From positions 48,273 to 54,021 of the forward strand of contig DAJR01000061.1 of the NCBI GenBank assembly GCA_002496385.1: a stretch of DNA of 5,749 nt, in the 5' to 3' direction. The stretch is from Methanomassiliicoccales archaeon UBA147. Its GTDB lineage: Archaea > Thermoplasmatota > Thermoplasmata > SG8-5. Position numbers and translations under genes: made by a program. This document shows positions 1 to 5,422 of this stretch, one piece after another. How positions within the stretch are numbered: position 1 is the first letter of the stretch; each line of letters begins with the position of its first letter. The notes beneath the pieces were generated by a model. The model saw only the letters and a list, made by a program, of their open reading frames with translations, ran no database searches and had not been told where the DNA came from.

Positions 1-61
1 TGCCGATTCATCTCAGCCCTGAAGGCCTGAGCGTTCTCGGCATCTGTGCAGTAAAACCGCA
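1..61 (-). mobile_element. Degenerate tnpB 3' end plus right-end sequence, IS200/IS605-like (copy 1)
   Basis: On the minus strand, bases 61-47 encode CGFTA. After two extra bases (46-45), bases 44-24 encode DAENAQA in a shifted frame. Joined, they resemble the last zinc-knuckle/RuvC-III segment of TnpB proteins (C-G-x-x-A-D-x-D-x-N-A-A). The codon three residues before the Cys-Gly is CGC (Arg), one base from TGC, which would restore a CxxCG knuckle. Downstream comes an imperfect hairpin (CTCAG...CTGAG around a TTCA loop) enclosed by GCCGA/TCGGC, as expected of a right end where the omega-RNA scaffold overlaps the tnpB end. Two related copies lie at 5387-5418 and 5423-5626 on the other strand. 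No intact transposase is present. The assignment to IS200/IS605 is inference; the repeat relationship itself is directly visible. Confidence 0.45.
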
Positions 62-322
62 ATCAAGGCGTTTTCCTATTGGCGATTGCGGAAATTTTTG
101 GCTTTGTTCCCAAATATAGCTGACGCCATGGCGAACGCTGAATTGCATTGATTCATGAGCCGCGTTCACCTTGTGCTGGCAATCGATGGGATTTCATGGC
201 CCTGATTTAATTTGCAGATTGTGAACCGGGCCATCGTCGAATGCTTCGGTATAAAATGCGAAAAATCGATTCAACACACTATAATTTGCCGAGCATCTCT
301 CTGCATTCCCCGGCCTGGAGTG
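62..322. other. Gene-free stretch
   Basis: No ORF of credible length or composition is seen on either strand, and the base composition is more AT-rich than the neighbouring genes. A good TATA-like sequence (GTATAAAA, 249-256) points along the plus strand, but no gene follows it. A 7-bp inverted repeat (196-202 / 228-234) with a 25-base loop is present and probably incidental. The stretch lies between the element end at base 1 and the broken ATPase gene, so it may be decayed sequence of either. Confidence 0.5.
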
Positions 323-496
323 TCATGTCTGCCTCTTCATAAATTTCGATAGCCTTGTCTTGCCCATGCCGGGTTCTCCGGAGACGAGCAAAGCCGAGCC
401 CTTCCCCGCGACCGCCCGGTCCAAACCCCCGATGAGCCTCGCGAGCTCCTCACCCCTGCCGACCAGCATCGGCCTAAGCAGAACACCCCCTTCCAT
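323..496 (-). pseudogene. Truncated AAA-type ATPase, N-terminal remnant ending just after Walker A
   Basis: The 57-residue reading frame starts MEGGVLLRPMLVGRGEEL and runs into Walker A, GEPGMGKT (residues 40-47), then RLSKFMKR, and stops. LVGR-x-EEL followed by a P-loop and RL-x-x-F is the opening of AAA_16-type ATPase domains found in archaeal regulators and large signal-transduction ATPases, which are normally several hundred residues long. Walker B, sensor and all C-terminal domains are missing. In another frame, after the stop, minus-strand bases encode GECREMLGKL before a stop at 279-281, which may be a frameshifted scrap of the next segment. I chose the ATG at 496; an upstream in-frame ATG at 550 would start inside the preceding gene's stop region and upstream of the likely transcription start. 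It is probably a decayed gene broken near the mobile-element end rather than a functional small protein. Confidence 0.6.
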
Positions 497-519
497 GATG
501 GGGTAAATGGCGCCCGGAT

Positions 520-526
520 AAAAAAA
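520..526 (-). terminator. Poly-T terminator after the ferritin-like gene
   Basis: Seven consecutive T on the minus strand, about 20 bases after the stop of the ferritin-like gene at 547. Archaeal RNA polymerase commonly terminates at such T-tracts without a hairpin. No stem is visible before it. Confidence 0.5.
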
Positions 527-538
527 GTTTTGTACACT

Positions 539-546
539 GTATAAAC
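539..546 (-). promoter_or_regulatory. TATA box (box A) before the ATPase remnant
   Basis: Minus-strand GTTTATAC. A transcription start about 27 bases on would fall near 515, just past the T-tract at 520-526 and about 19 bases before the ATG at 496. This favours the shorter start for the remnant. Confidence 0.4.
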
Positions 547-1002
547 TCAAATGCCTTTTCTTCGTCTGAGATTGTCGTTCTCGGTCTTCAGGAGATTGTA
601 ATGGTCGGCCTCCATCGCCGCGAAGAACAGGAGCGTGGTGGCGCCTTTCCTGTCCTTTATCTTTTCAGACATGTTCAGATAGAACGTCTGGGCAGAGGAT
701 TCCTTCTCCATGGTGAATTCCAAGAATGTCTCCATCTTGACAGTGCCTTTCCTTGCCATGAACCCCGATTCTGCCGCGGACGGAGAGCCAATGTCCGTGA
801 CCACGATAGGTTCTTTGCAGCAGAGCACGCGGTGCATCTCCATCAGCTCTTCGAAATGGCGCTTCTCATCGGCTGCCAGGTATTTCAGCTTCTGGGCTGT
901 GATGGTTTCTTCAGTTTTGGCGGCCATGGCGGAATACATCGCAGCGCTTATGTGTTCGTCCCACAGGGCCAGCTTGAACATCTCATGGAGGTCTATCGGC
1001 AA
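547..1002 (-). CDS. Rubrerythrin-like ferritin-family diiron protein
   Basis: 151 residues in a four-helix ferritin-like pattern with two repeated half-sites. Half-site one is E16...Y23 plus E46-x-x-H49 (ADEKRH). Half-site two is E101...Y108 plus E131-x-x-H134 (MEADH). These are the carboxylate/histidine ligands expected for a cytoplasmic diiron centre of the rubrerythrin/DUF2202-like group, whose members reduce peroxide or handle iron. There is no C-terminal rubredoxin domain: the only cysteines are the adjacent C61-C62, so electrons must come from a separate partner. The start is TTG at 1002, preceded five bases away by GGTGA; the next ATG (984) has no ribosome-binding site and would remove residues just before the first helix ligand. 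No signal peptide is visible. The gene is transcribed alone, divergently from the acetyltransferase, with a T-tract downstream. Family is confident; the substrate is not. Confidence 0.85.
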   Translation of the reverse strand: MPIDLHEMFKLALWDEHISAAMYSAMAAKTEETITAQKLKYLAADEKRHFEELMEMHRVLCCKEPIVVTDIGSPSAAESGFMARKGTVKMETFLEFTMEKESSAQTFYLNMSEKIKDRKGATTLLFFAAMEADHYNLLKTENDNLRRRKGI

Positions 1003-1031
1003 TCTTTCACCGGACGGGAATCGGCCTGGTG

Positions 1032-1040
1032 GGATTTAAT
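1032..1040 (-). promoter_or_regulatory. Candidate TATA box for the ferritin-like gene
   Basis: Minus-strand ATTAAATCC. It lies about 34 bases upstream of the TTG start, which would give a leader of roughly 10 bases, just long enough to contain the GGTGA motif. A second minus-strand TATA-like sequence overlaps the acetyltransferase box at 1099-1106 but would give a much longer leader. Confidence 0.35.
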
Positions 1041-1098
1041 GATGATGGGCAACGGCGGAAAAATGCCGCAGACCGGCGTTTGAAGGGCTGGCCGCTTG

Positions 1099-1106
1099 TT
1101 ATAAAT
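1099..1106 (+). promoter_or_regulatory. TATA box for leaderless acetyltransferase mRNA
   Basis: TTATAAAT. The usual archaeal spacing of about 27 bases from its centre predicts a transcription start at about 1129-1130, exactly on the second ATG (1130) of the acetyltransferase. No Shine-Dalgarno motif precedes either ATG, consistent with leaderless translation. Confidence 0.6.
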
Positions 1107-1123
1107 CCTTTAAGTGCATCATC

Positions 1124-1600
1124 ATGTCCATGGTTCTCAGGTTCGAGGATATCACACATGAAAATTACCACGAGTGCATCGACCTCGAGGTTTTTCCCGA
1201 GCAGAAGGATTGTTTCTACTTCAGGTCCAGCAAGCCCAACATGATGTCCCTTGCCGAGGCCTATGTGTTCGGGAACAACAGCAAGGTCCTGGCAATCTAT
1301 GACGATGACACCATGGTCGGCGCCATGTTCTACAACCTTCCGCCTGGTCCGGAAGGGCGTGCCTGGCTCGTCAGGTTCATGGTCGACAGGAGATACCAGG
1401 GGAAAGGTCACGGCAGGAAAGCCCTGGCGATGCTGATCGAGCGTGTCAAGGGTGAGGGAGCCAAGACGCTCAGCCTGTGCTACGAGCCGCACAACAAGGT
1501 GGGCGAAAAACTTTACCTCGGCATGGGATTCAGGCCGACCGGGGAAGAGTCGGAAGGGCAGATAGTGGCGCGGATCGATTTGGGTGCATCCCATCCATAA
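1124..1600 (+). CDS. GNAT-family N-acetyltransferase (SpeG/BltD-like)
   Basis: 158 residues, the normal length for a single GNAT domain. Beta-4 and motif A are clear: LVRFMVDRRYQGKGHGRKAL, with the acetyl-CoA pyrophosphate loop Q92-G-K-G-H-G97. Motif B follows: N124, then EKLYLGMGF with Y131 as the probable general acid and G135-F136. The layout, with YEPHN and KLYLGMGF, is most like diamine/spermidine acetyltransferases (BltD, PaiA, SpeG types), so a polyamine or other small amine is a reasonable but unproven substrate. ATGs at 1124 and 1130 are both possible; the TATA spacing favours 1130, giving MVLRF and losing two residues. The gene is monocistronic, divergent from the ferritin-like gene and convergent with the operon ending at 1668. 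Only a weak T-rich stretch (1662-1669) could serve as terminator. Confidence 0.88.
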   Translation: MSMVLRFEDITHENYHECIDLEVFPEQKDCFYFRSSKPNMMSLAEAYVFGNNSKVLAIYDDDTMVGAMFYNLPPGPEGRAWLVRFMVDRRYQGKGHGRKALAMLIERVKGEGAKTLSLCYEPHNKVGEKLYLGMGFRPTGEESEGQIVARIDLGASHP

Positions 1601-1667
1601 GATTGAGGCTAGGGCAGGATGGCGAAATCCTGAATGAGGATAACATAATTTCTCAGCCAGTGTTTTC

Positions 1668-2576
1668 TTACTGAATGGGCTTGACCGATGGGGACATACG
1701 TTCAACATACTGCCCGCAGTTCGAGCCTATCCGGTTCTCCTCCATCTCCCCGATGCTGAGGATGGTCTCGAATCCCTTCTCCTCGAACTTTGCGATGAGT
1801 TCGCGGATTGTTTCAGGCTTCTCGGGGTCGAAGCCAGGCAGTATCTTGTGGTACCTGGCGCGGTAGGTCGGGTTGAGGGGCGTCAGCTTGACGAGGAAGT
1901 TCTCGGGGTCGAAAAGTTTGGCGATCCTGGCCGGGTCGATTTCAACGTCTTTCATCACGATGAAGTTGAGCGTTATCTTCCTGTCACCGGGGCTGCGGAA
2001 CTGCCTTCCCAGTGCTGCGATCTCCGGGAGGATCAGACCTTTCACCGGGATGAGCCGATGCCGGGTCTCATCGTCCGTCGAGTGTATCGAGAATTGAAGC
2101 TGGAACCTGCCCGGAAAATACTCGTCCTTGAGCTTCTTCAGTTCCTGGATGAAGGGCGCGCATTGCGAGGGCCCGACCGTCGAGAGGCTGATGACGAGGT
2201 TCTTCATGTCCCTCTTTCCCAAGTTCCCGAGGAGCTTCAGGACATCGGGGTTGAGGGTGGGCTCCCCCATCCTGGCCAGCTGTATCTTCCAGATGCCCGA
2301 GGTCACGTTCCCCCCGGGAAACTTGGCCATAGCCAGGCATTCCATCTGTGCTTCCATCTCCTCCGCGGTCAGGGCTCTCCTGTACCCGCCGCCCGCATCG
2401 CACATCTTGCACCCGACCGGGCATCCGACCATCGTCGAGATGACGTTGACCCATTTCTCCTGCCTGGTGCGCGGCGGCTGGACTGATTCGACGAATTCTA
2501 TCCTGGAGCCGTCCTCCAATTCCCCGATATGAACCGTAGCTAGCTCGGGATTTCCCTGGCTCGACACGACCTTCAT
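1668..2576 (-). CDS. RlmN/Cfr-like radical SAM enzyme, single-domain, atypical
   Basis: 302 residues. The [4Fe-4S] motif is C52-x3-C56-x2-C59 in STMVGCPVGCKMCDAGG, with RlmN-like neighbours. Other family landmarks follow in order: RMGEPTLN (102-109), SLSTVGP (130-136), QFSIHS (161-166), RLIPVKG (174-180), LTPLNP (231-236) and SNCGQY (285-290). C287 matches the cysteine that RlmN methylates and uses to carry the methyl to adenosine (C355 in E. coli). The second RlmN cysteine (C118 in E. coli, in LCVSSQVGC) is replaced by V45 in VNVISTMVGC. The protein is shorter than bacterial RlmN and lacks most of its N-terminal domain. The ATG overlaps the upstream flavoprotein stop (ATGA), with GGAGG about ten bases before it. 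Likely a radical SAM methyltransferase or related RNA- or protein-modifying enzyme; calling it A2503 methyltransferase would overreach. Confidence 0.8.
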   Translation of the reverse strand: MKVVSSQGNPELATVHIGELEDGSRIEFVESVQPPRTRQEKWVNVISTMVGCPVGCKMCDAGGGYRRALTAEEMEAQMECLAMAKFPGGNVTSGIWKIQLARMGEPTLNPDVLKLLGNLGKRDMKNLVISLSTVGPSQCAPFIQELKKLKDEYFPGRFQLQFSIHSTDDETRHRLIPVKGLILPEIAALGRQFRSPGDRKITLNFIVMKDVEIDPARIAKLFDPENFLVKLTPLNPTYRARYHKILPGFDPEKPETIRELIAKFEEKGFETILSIGEMEENRIGSNCGQYVERMSPSVKPIQ

Positions 2577-3433
2577 TTTCCGAGCTCCCTCCCCAGTTCC
2601 ATTGCCGCCTTCACTCCGTCCCCGACTGCCATCGCGGCCTGCCCCAGGCCGCCGTGCCTGGCGTCGCCGGCCATCCTCAGCCCGGGGGGCGGATCGTCCG
2701 CGTCGATGCCCTCCAGTGCCGGCAGGTTCCTCTCCCTCCCGACCGCGACAAGTACCAGGTCGAAGGGCTTCTCCTCTTTTCCCGTGCTAGTTTCAAGATG
2801 CATGACCGCCTTCTCGCCGTGAATCCTGGCCCCCAGAACAGTGCCCTGCAGGAGCGTGACGGAATCCTCGCCCGCCACCTCATCCAGCAGTCTCTTTATG
2901 CCGCGCGGCTCCGACCTGTGCAGCAGTACGACCTTCTGCCCCATCTCGGCAAGGCTCAGGGCCATGTCCATGGAGCTCTCCCCGCCGCCGATTACCAGCG
3001 CGTCCCCGCTCCCAGCCAGGTTCTTCAACCGGGATATGCCGTAATGCAGAAGCCCTGCAGAAACAAGCTCCTGCTCGCCCGGGAACCCAGCCTTCCTCGG
3101 AACCGTTCCGGTGCAGATGATGGCTCCGTCGAATTCCTCCTCTTTATCAGTGACAACGGTGAACCCGGTACCGCTCTTCCTGACCTCGCGGACATCGGCG
3201 TTCCTTGGCGCGAGGCCGAGGTCCTGGAACTGCTCGTCCATCAGCCTTGCCAGGTTCTTTCCGGCTATGCCCCCGGGGAATCCCGGATAATTCTCCACGA
3301 AACCGGCGTTCCAGAGGTTCCCCCCCGCCCTGTCGCGTTCAAAGACTGCGACATCATGGCCCGCCCTTGTAAGCTGGATGGCCGCGGCAATGCCTGCAGG
3401 CCCGGCCCCGATGACAGCCACCCTTGGCATCAT
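2573..3433 (-). CDS. Thioredoxin-reductase-like FAD/NAD(P) flavoprotein without the CxxC
   Basis: 286 residues with both Rossmann folds of the low-molecular-weight thioredoxin reductase family. The FAD site is VAVIGAGPAGIAAA (G9-x-G11-x-x-G14, E32 closing it), then NYPGFPGG (48-55), CTGTVPRK (107-114) and the C-terminal MAGDARHG (254-261). The NAD(P) site is VIGGGESSMDMA (147-158), with HRSEPR further on. Between them, where true thioredoxin reductases carry CxxC (YCATCDG), this protein reads LLHYGISRLKN (128-138). C107 is the only cysteine, so it cannot use the dithiol mechanism. A ferredoxin/flavodoxin-NAD(P) reductase-like or other electron-transfer role is more likely. The start overlaps the previous stop as ATGA; two ATGs are adjacent (3433, 3430) and GGAGG six bases upstream favours the second. 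Cytoplasmic; no membrane segment. Confidence 0.85.
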   Translation of the reverse strand: MMPRVAVIGAGPAGIAAAIQLTRAGHDVAVFERDRAGGNLWNAGFVENYPGFPGGIAGKNLARLMDEQFQDLGLAPRNADVREVRKSGTGFTVVTDKEEEFDGAIICTGTVPRKAGFPGEQELVSAGLLHYGISRLKNLAGSGDALVIGGGESSMDMALSLAEMGQKVVLLHRSEPRGIKRLLDEVAGEDSVTLLQGTVLGARIHGEKAVMHLETSTGKEEKPFDLVLVAVGRERNLPALEGIDADDPPPGLRMAGDARHGGLGQAAMAVGDGVKAAMELGRELGK

Positions 3434-4059
3434 TCCCCTCCCAGCAGTTCCAGCATCTCGTCAACGGTCAGGATGAAGGCGAAGCCGTGGGCCAGGGTCG
3501 CAAGCGCCGAGAAATGCAGCATTGGATCGGTAGTCGCAGTGGCGTCACCGATGAAATAAACGATAAAGCCCCTGTCGAACGCTTCCCTGGCCGTGGTCTC
3601 GCAGCACAGGTCGGTCATGACGCCGCACACGACCACGGAATCGCATTTCATATCCTTCAATTCCAGGGCCAGGCTGGTCGAGGCAAAGGCCCCGTAGGTG
3701 TGCTTGAAGAGCTCGGGAGCGCCCTTTGGCCTGTGCAGCCGCGGGTCCAGCTCCACCCATTCCGAGTCCCTGTCCAGGCTTGCGTCCCACCATTTGACCG
3801 AGGCATCGTTCTCGGACCTCGTGTAATACTGGGTGAAGAACACGGGGAGGCCCAGCTTCCCGAACCTGTCTATCAGAATATTGCAGGGCTCCAGCATCGC
3901 TTCGAAATCGAGGCCGTAAGCCGGAGCCTTCGGATCGCAGAAGTACCTCTGCATGTCTATGACCAGCAGAGCCGGCTTCGCAGGTTTTGGCGGCGGATTG
4001 AGACCGCGGAAGCCCTGGAGCTGGTATTTCCACTCCGGCAGCATCTTCTCTTCGTCCAT
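3430..4059 (-). CDS. Isochorismatase-like cysteine hydrolase
   Basis: 209 residues. The catalytic triad of the superfamily is visible: D35 in LLVIDMQRYF, K119 in LFKHTYGAF, and C152 in GVMTDLCCETTAR (146-158), with the usual cis-peptide position at V147-M148. The nicotinamidase metal-binding D-x-H-x-x-H motif is absent, so it is not a PncA. The FKHTYGAF and GVMTDLCCETTA segments resemble ureidoacrylate/N-carbamoyl amidases (RutB, N-carbamoylsarcosine amidase) and isochorismatases; the substrate cannot be told from sequence. Residues 1-28 are an extension rich in Pro and Lys before the core. It is the first gene of a three-gene operon. The start is supported by GGGGTGAT three bases upstream. 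A possible TATA sequence (minus-strand ATGTATTTT, about 4114-4122) lies in the 75-base gap behind the antiporter gene. Confidence 0.85.
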   Translation of the reverse strand: MDEEKMLPEWKYQLQGFRGLNPPPKPAKPALLVIDMQRYFCDPKAPAYGLDFEAMLEPCNILIDRFGKLGLPVFFTQYYTRSENDASVKWWDASLDRDSEWVELDPRLHRPKGAPELFKHTYGAFASTSLALELKDMKCDSVVVCGVMTDLCCETTAREAFDRGFIVYFIGDATATTDPMLHFSALATLAHGFAFILTVDEMLELLGGE

Positions 4060-4062
4060 GAA

Positions 4063-4070
4063 ATCACCCC
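4063..4070 (-). promoter_or_regulatory. Shine-Dalgarno site for the hydrolase
   Basis: Minus-strand GGGGTGAT, complementary to the archaeal 16S rRNA 3' end (ATCACCTCC), three bases before the ATG at 4059. It fixes the start of the first operon gene and supports an archaeal host. Confidence 0.6.
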
Positions 4071-4134
4071 GTTCCTGGTTTCATGAGCTGGAGACGGAAA
4101 ACAATGCTCGGGGGAAAATACATGACCTAGCATA

Positions 4135-5319
4135 TTAGGATTGGGATGCGGTCAATTGCTTTTTCATTCTCCTGTATCCGAATCTCAGCAAATAGGGGGT
4201 CGTAAAGGTGGTTATCAGCACGGCTATGGCTATCGCCGAGTAGAGGTCCTGGCCGATTATCCCCTGGGTCATCCCGGATTGCATCACGATGAACGCGAAC
4301 TCCCCTATCTGTGCCATGCCCAGGCCCACCAGCAGCGCTGTGTGCCGTCCGTATCCGAACAGGCGCGTGCCTGCTCCTATCCCCAGCACCTTCCCGAGAA
4401 CCATTCCTAATGTAATAAGGGCGGCCGGAATCAGGAATGTGCTGAACTGCCCGATGTCTATCAAAGCGCCGACCGAGACGAAGAAAATGGCTCCGAAGAT
4501 GTCCCTCGGGTAAGCAGTGACCCTGCGGACTGCCTTGATTGCCCTGGACGATGCCATCAGGACACCCATCATGAAGGCTCCTATCGCATAAGAGAATCCG
4601 AGGCTGCTGCCCAGGTAGGCGAATCCGAATGCCAGGCCGACGGTTGTTATCATAAGTATCTCGGGCTCCCTAGTGGCAGCAAGCCAGTCAATCAGCCGCG
4701 GAATGATGAATTTTCCGATGCCTAGGGTTCCGCCGATGAAGAGCACTATCTTGGCAATCTCCCACCCCACTGGAGCGATGTCGAACGAACCGAGAGATGA
4801 GTACGACTGCAACGCCGCAAGCAAGATTATGACGCAGAGATCTTCCACTATCAGGATACCAAGCATCAGGGACGCGTTCAGGTCATGCAGCTTCCCCATG
4901 TCGGTGAGCGATTTCACGATGATCGCAGTGCTGCTGCTGGCCAGGGCGGTTCCGAGGAACAGTGATTCGAGTGTGCTCAAACCCAGGACGATTCCCAGGA
5001 TATAGCTGACTGCGAACATCGCTCCTATCTCGATGAGCGAGATGCCGATTATCTTCGCGCCCAGGCCCTTCAGCTTGGCGACCGGGAACTCCAACCCCAG
5101 ACCGAAAAGGAGCAATATCACTCCCAGGTTCGCCAGGGCGTGCAGGAAATCCAGCCTCGATACAAGGCTGAAAGGCGGAGTGAACGGCCCGACGATTATC
5201 CCCGCGATTATGAAACCGAGCACCAGGGGCTGCCTGAGTCTGCTGAAGATGAAGGCAACCAGTCCTGCTGCTACGAGGATTATCGCAAGGTCAGACACTA
5301 TTTCTGTTTCGAAGGCCAT
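4135..5319 (-). CDS. CPA2-family cation:proton antiporter, Kef/NapA type, membrane domain only
   Basis: 394 residues from the chosen start, almost entirely hydrophobic with about 12 membrane segments. CPA2 landmarks in order: RQPLVLGFIIAGIIVGP near the N terminus, LLFGLGLEF, ALASSSTAII in the first discontinuous helix, GILIVEDLCVI with the ion-binding acidic pair E159-D160, FFVSVGALID, and GLGMAQIGEFAFI. It should exchange Na+ or K+ for protons across the cytoplasmic membrane. It ends soon after the last helix (YRRMKKQ), without the RCK/TrkA-N domain of KefB/KefC, so no nucleotide or glutathione gating is encoded here. I chose the ATG at 5319 (MAFETE): an in-frame ATG at 5346 lies inside the TATA box at 5345-5354, whose spacing predicts transcription from about 5322. 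Its stop is 75 bases before the hydrolase start; co-transcription is possible. Confidence 0.88.
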   Translation of the reverse strand: MAFETEIVSDLAIILVAAGLVAFIFSRLRQPLVLGFIIAGIIVGPFTPPFSLVSRLDFLHALANLGVILLLFGLGLEFPVAKLKGLGAKIIGISLIEIGAMFAVSYILGIVLGLSTLESLFLGTALASSSTAIIVKSLTDMGKLHDLNASLMLGILIVEDLCVIILLAALQSYSSLGSFDIAPVGWEIAKIVLFIGGTLGIGKFIIPRLIDWLAATREPEILMITTVGLAFGFAYLGSSLGFSYAIGAFMMGVLMASSRAIKAVRRVTAYPRDIFGAIFFVSVGALIDIGQFSTFLIPAALITLGMVLGKVLGIGAGTRLFGYGRHTALLVGLGMAQIGEFAFIVMQSGMTQGIIGQDLYSAIAIAVLITTFTTPYLLRFGYRRMKKQLTASQS

Positions 5320-5344
5320 CGATCCTGGCATCCCCTGATGGCGC

Positions 5345-5354
5345 ATAAATTTAT
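5345..5354. promoter_or_regulatory. Palindromic TATA box, potentially bidirectional
   Basis: ATAAATTTAT is a perfect 10-bp palindrome and reads as box A on both strands. To the left it fits a nearly leaderless antiporter mRNA starting near 5322. To the right it predicts a start near 5377, ten bases before the first terminal repeat copy and ahead of the hairpin array. The leftward use is well supported; the rightward use is inference. Confidence 0.5.
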
Positions 5355-5386
5355 CTGCGGGAAACTCAGGGGTTGGGTTAGTGTAA

Positions 5387-5418
5387 AGATGCCGAGAACC
5401 CTCAGTCCTTCAGGGCTG
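5387..5418 (+). repeat. Partial terminal repeat, copy A
   Basis: Matches the minus strand of 14-45 at 30 of 32 positions, from AGATGCCGAG through CCTTCAGGGCTG. It lacks the last part (AGATGAATCGGCA) found in the other copies and is followed after four bases by copy B, so it looks like a truncated tandem duplicate. Confidence 0.75.
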
Positions 5419-5422
5419 GTAG

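Noticed and set aside
249..256. Plus-strand TATA-like GTATAAAA
   Set aside because: No ORF or recognisable RNA follows; the first ATG downstream (325) opens a frame that stops after five codons.
1616..1631. Hairpin terminator after the acetyltransferase
   Set aside because: The stem is only 5 bp and is not followed closely by a T-tract; too weak to call.
1007..1708. 233-residue minus-strand ORF
   Set aside because: Antisense to the acetyltransferase, whose GNAT motifs are unmistakable; the antisense product is Arg/His/Pro-rich without a family signature.
1848..2486. 212-residue plus-strand ORF
   Set aside because: Antisense to the radical SAM gene with its complete cluster motif; composition is typical of a shadow frame.
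2654..3559. 301-residue plus-strand ORF
   Set aside because: Antisense to the flavoprotein and the end of the hydrolase; a GC-rich shadow with no domain signature.
3424..4086. 220-residue plus-strand ORF
   Set aside because: Complementary shadow of the isochorismatase-like gene, which has the full catalytic triad.
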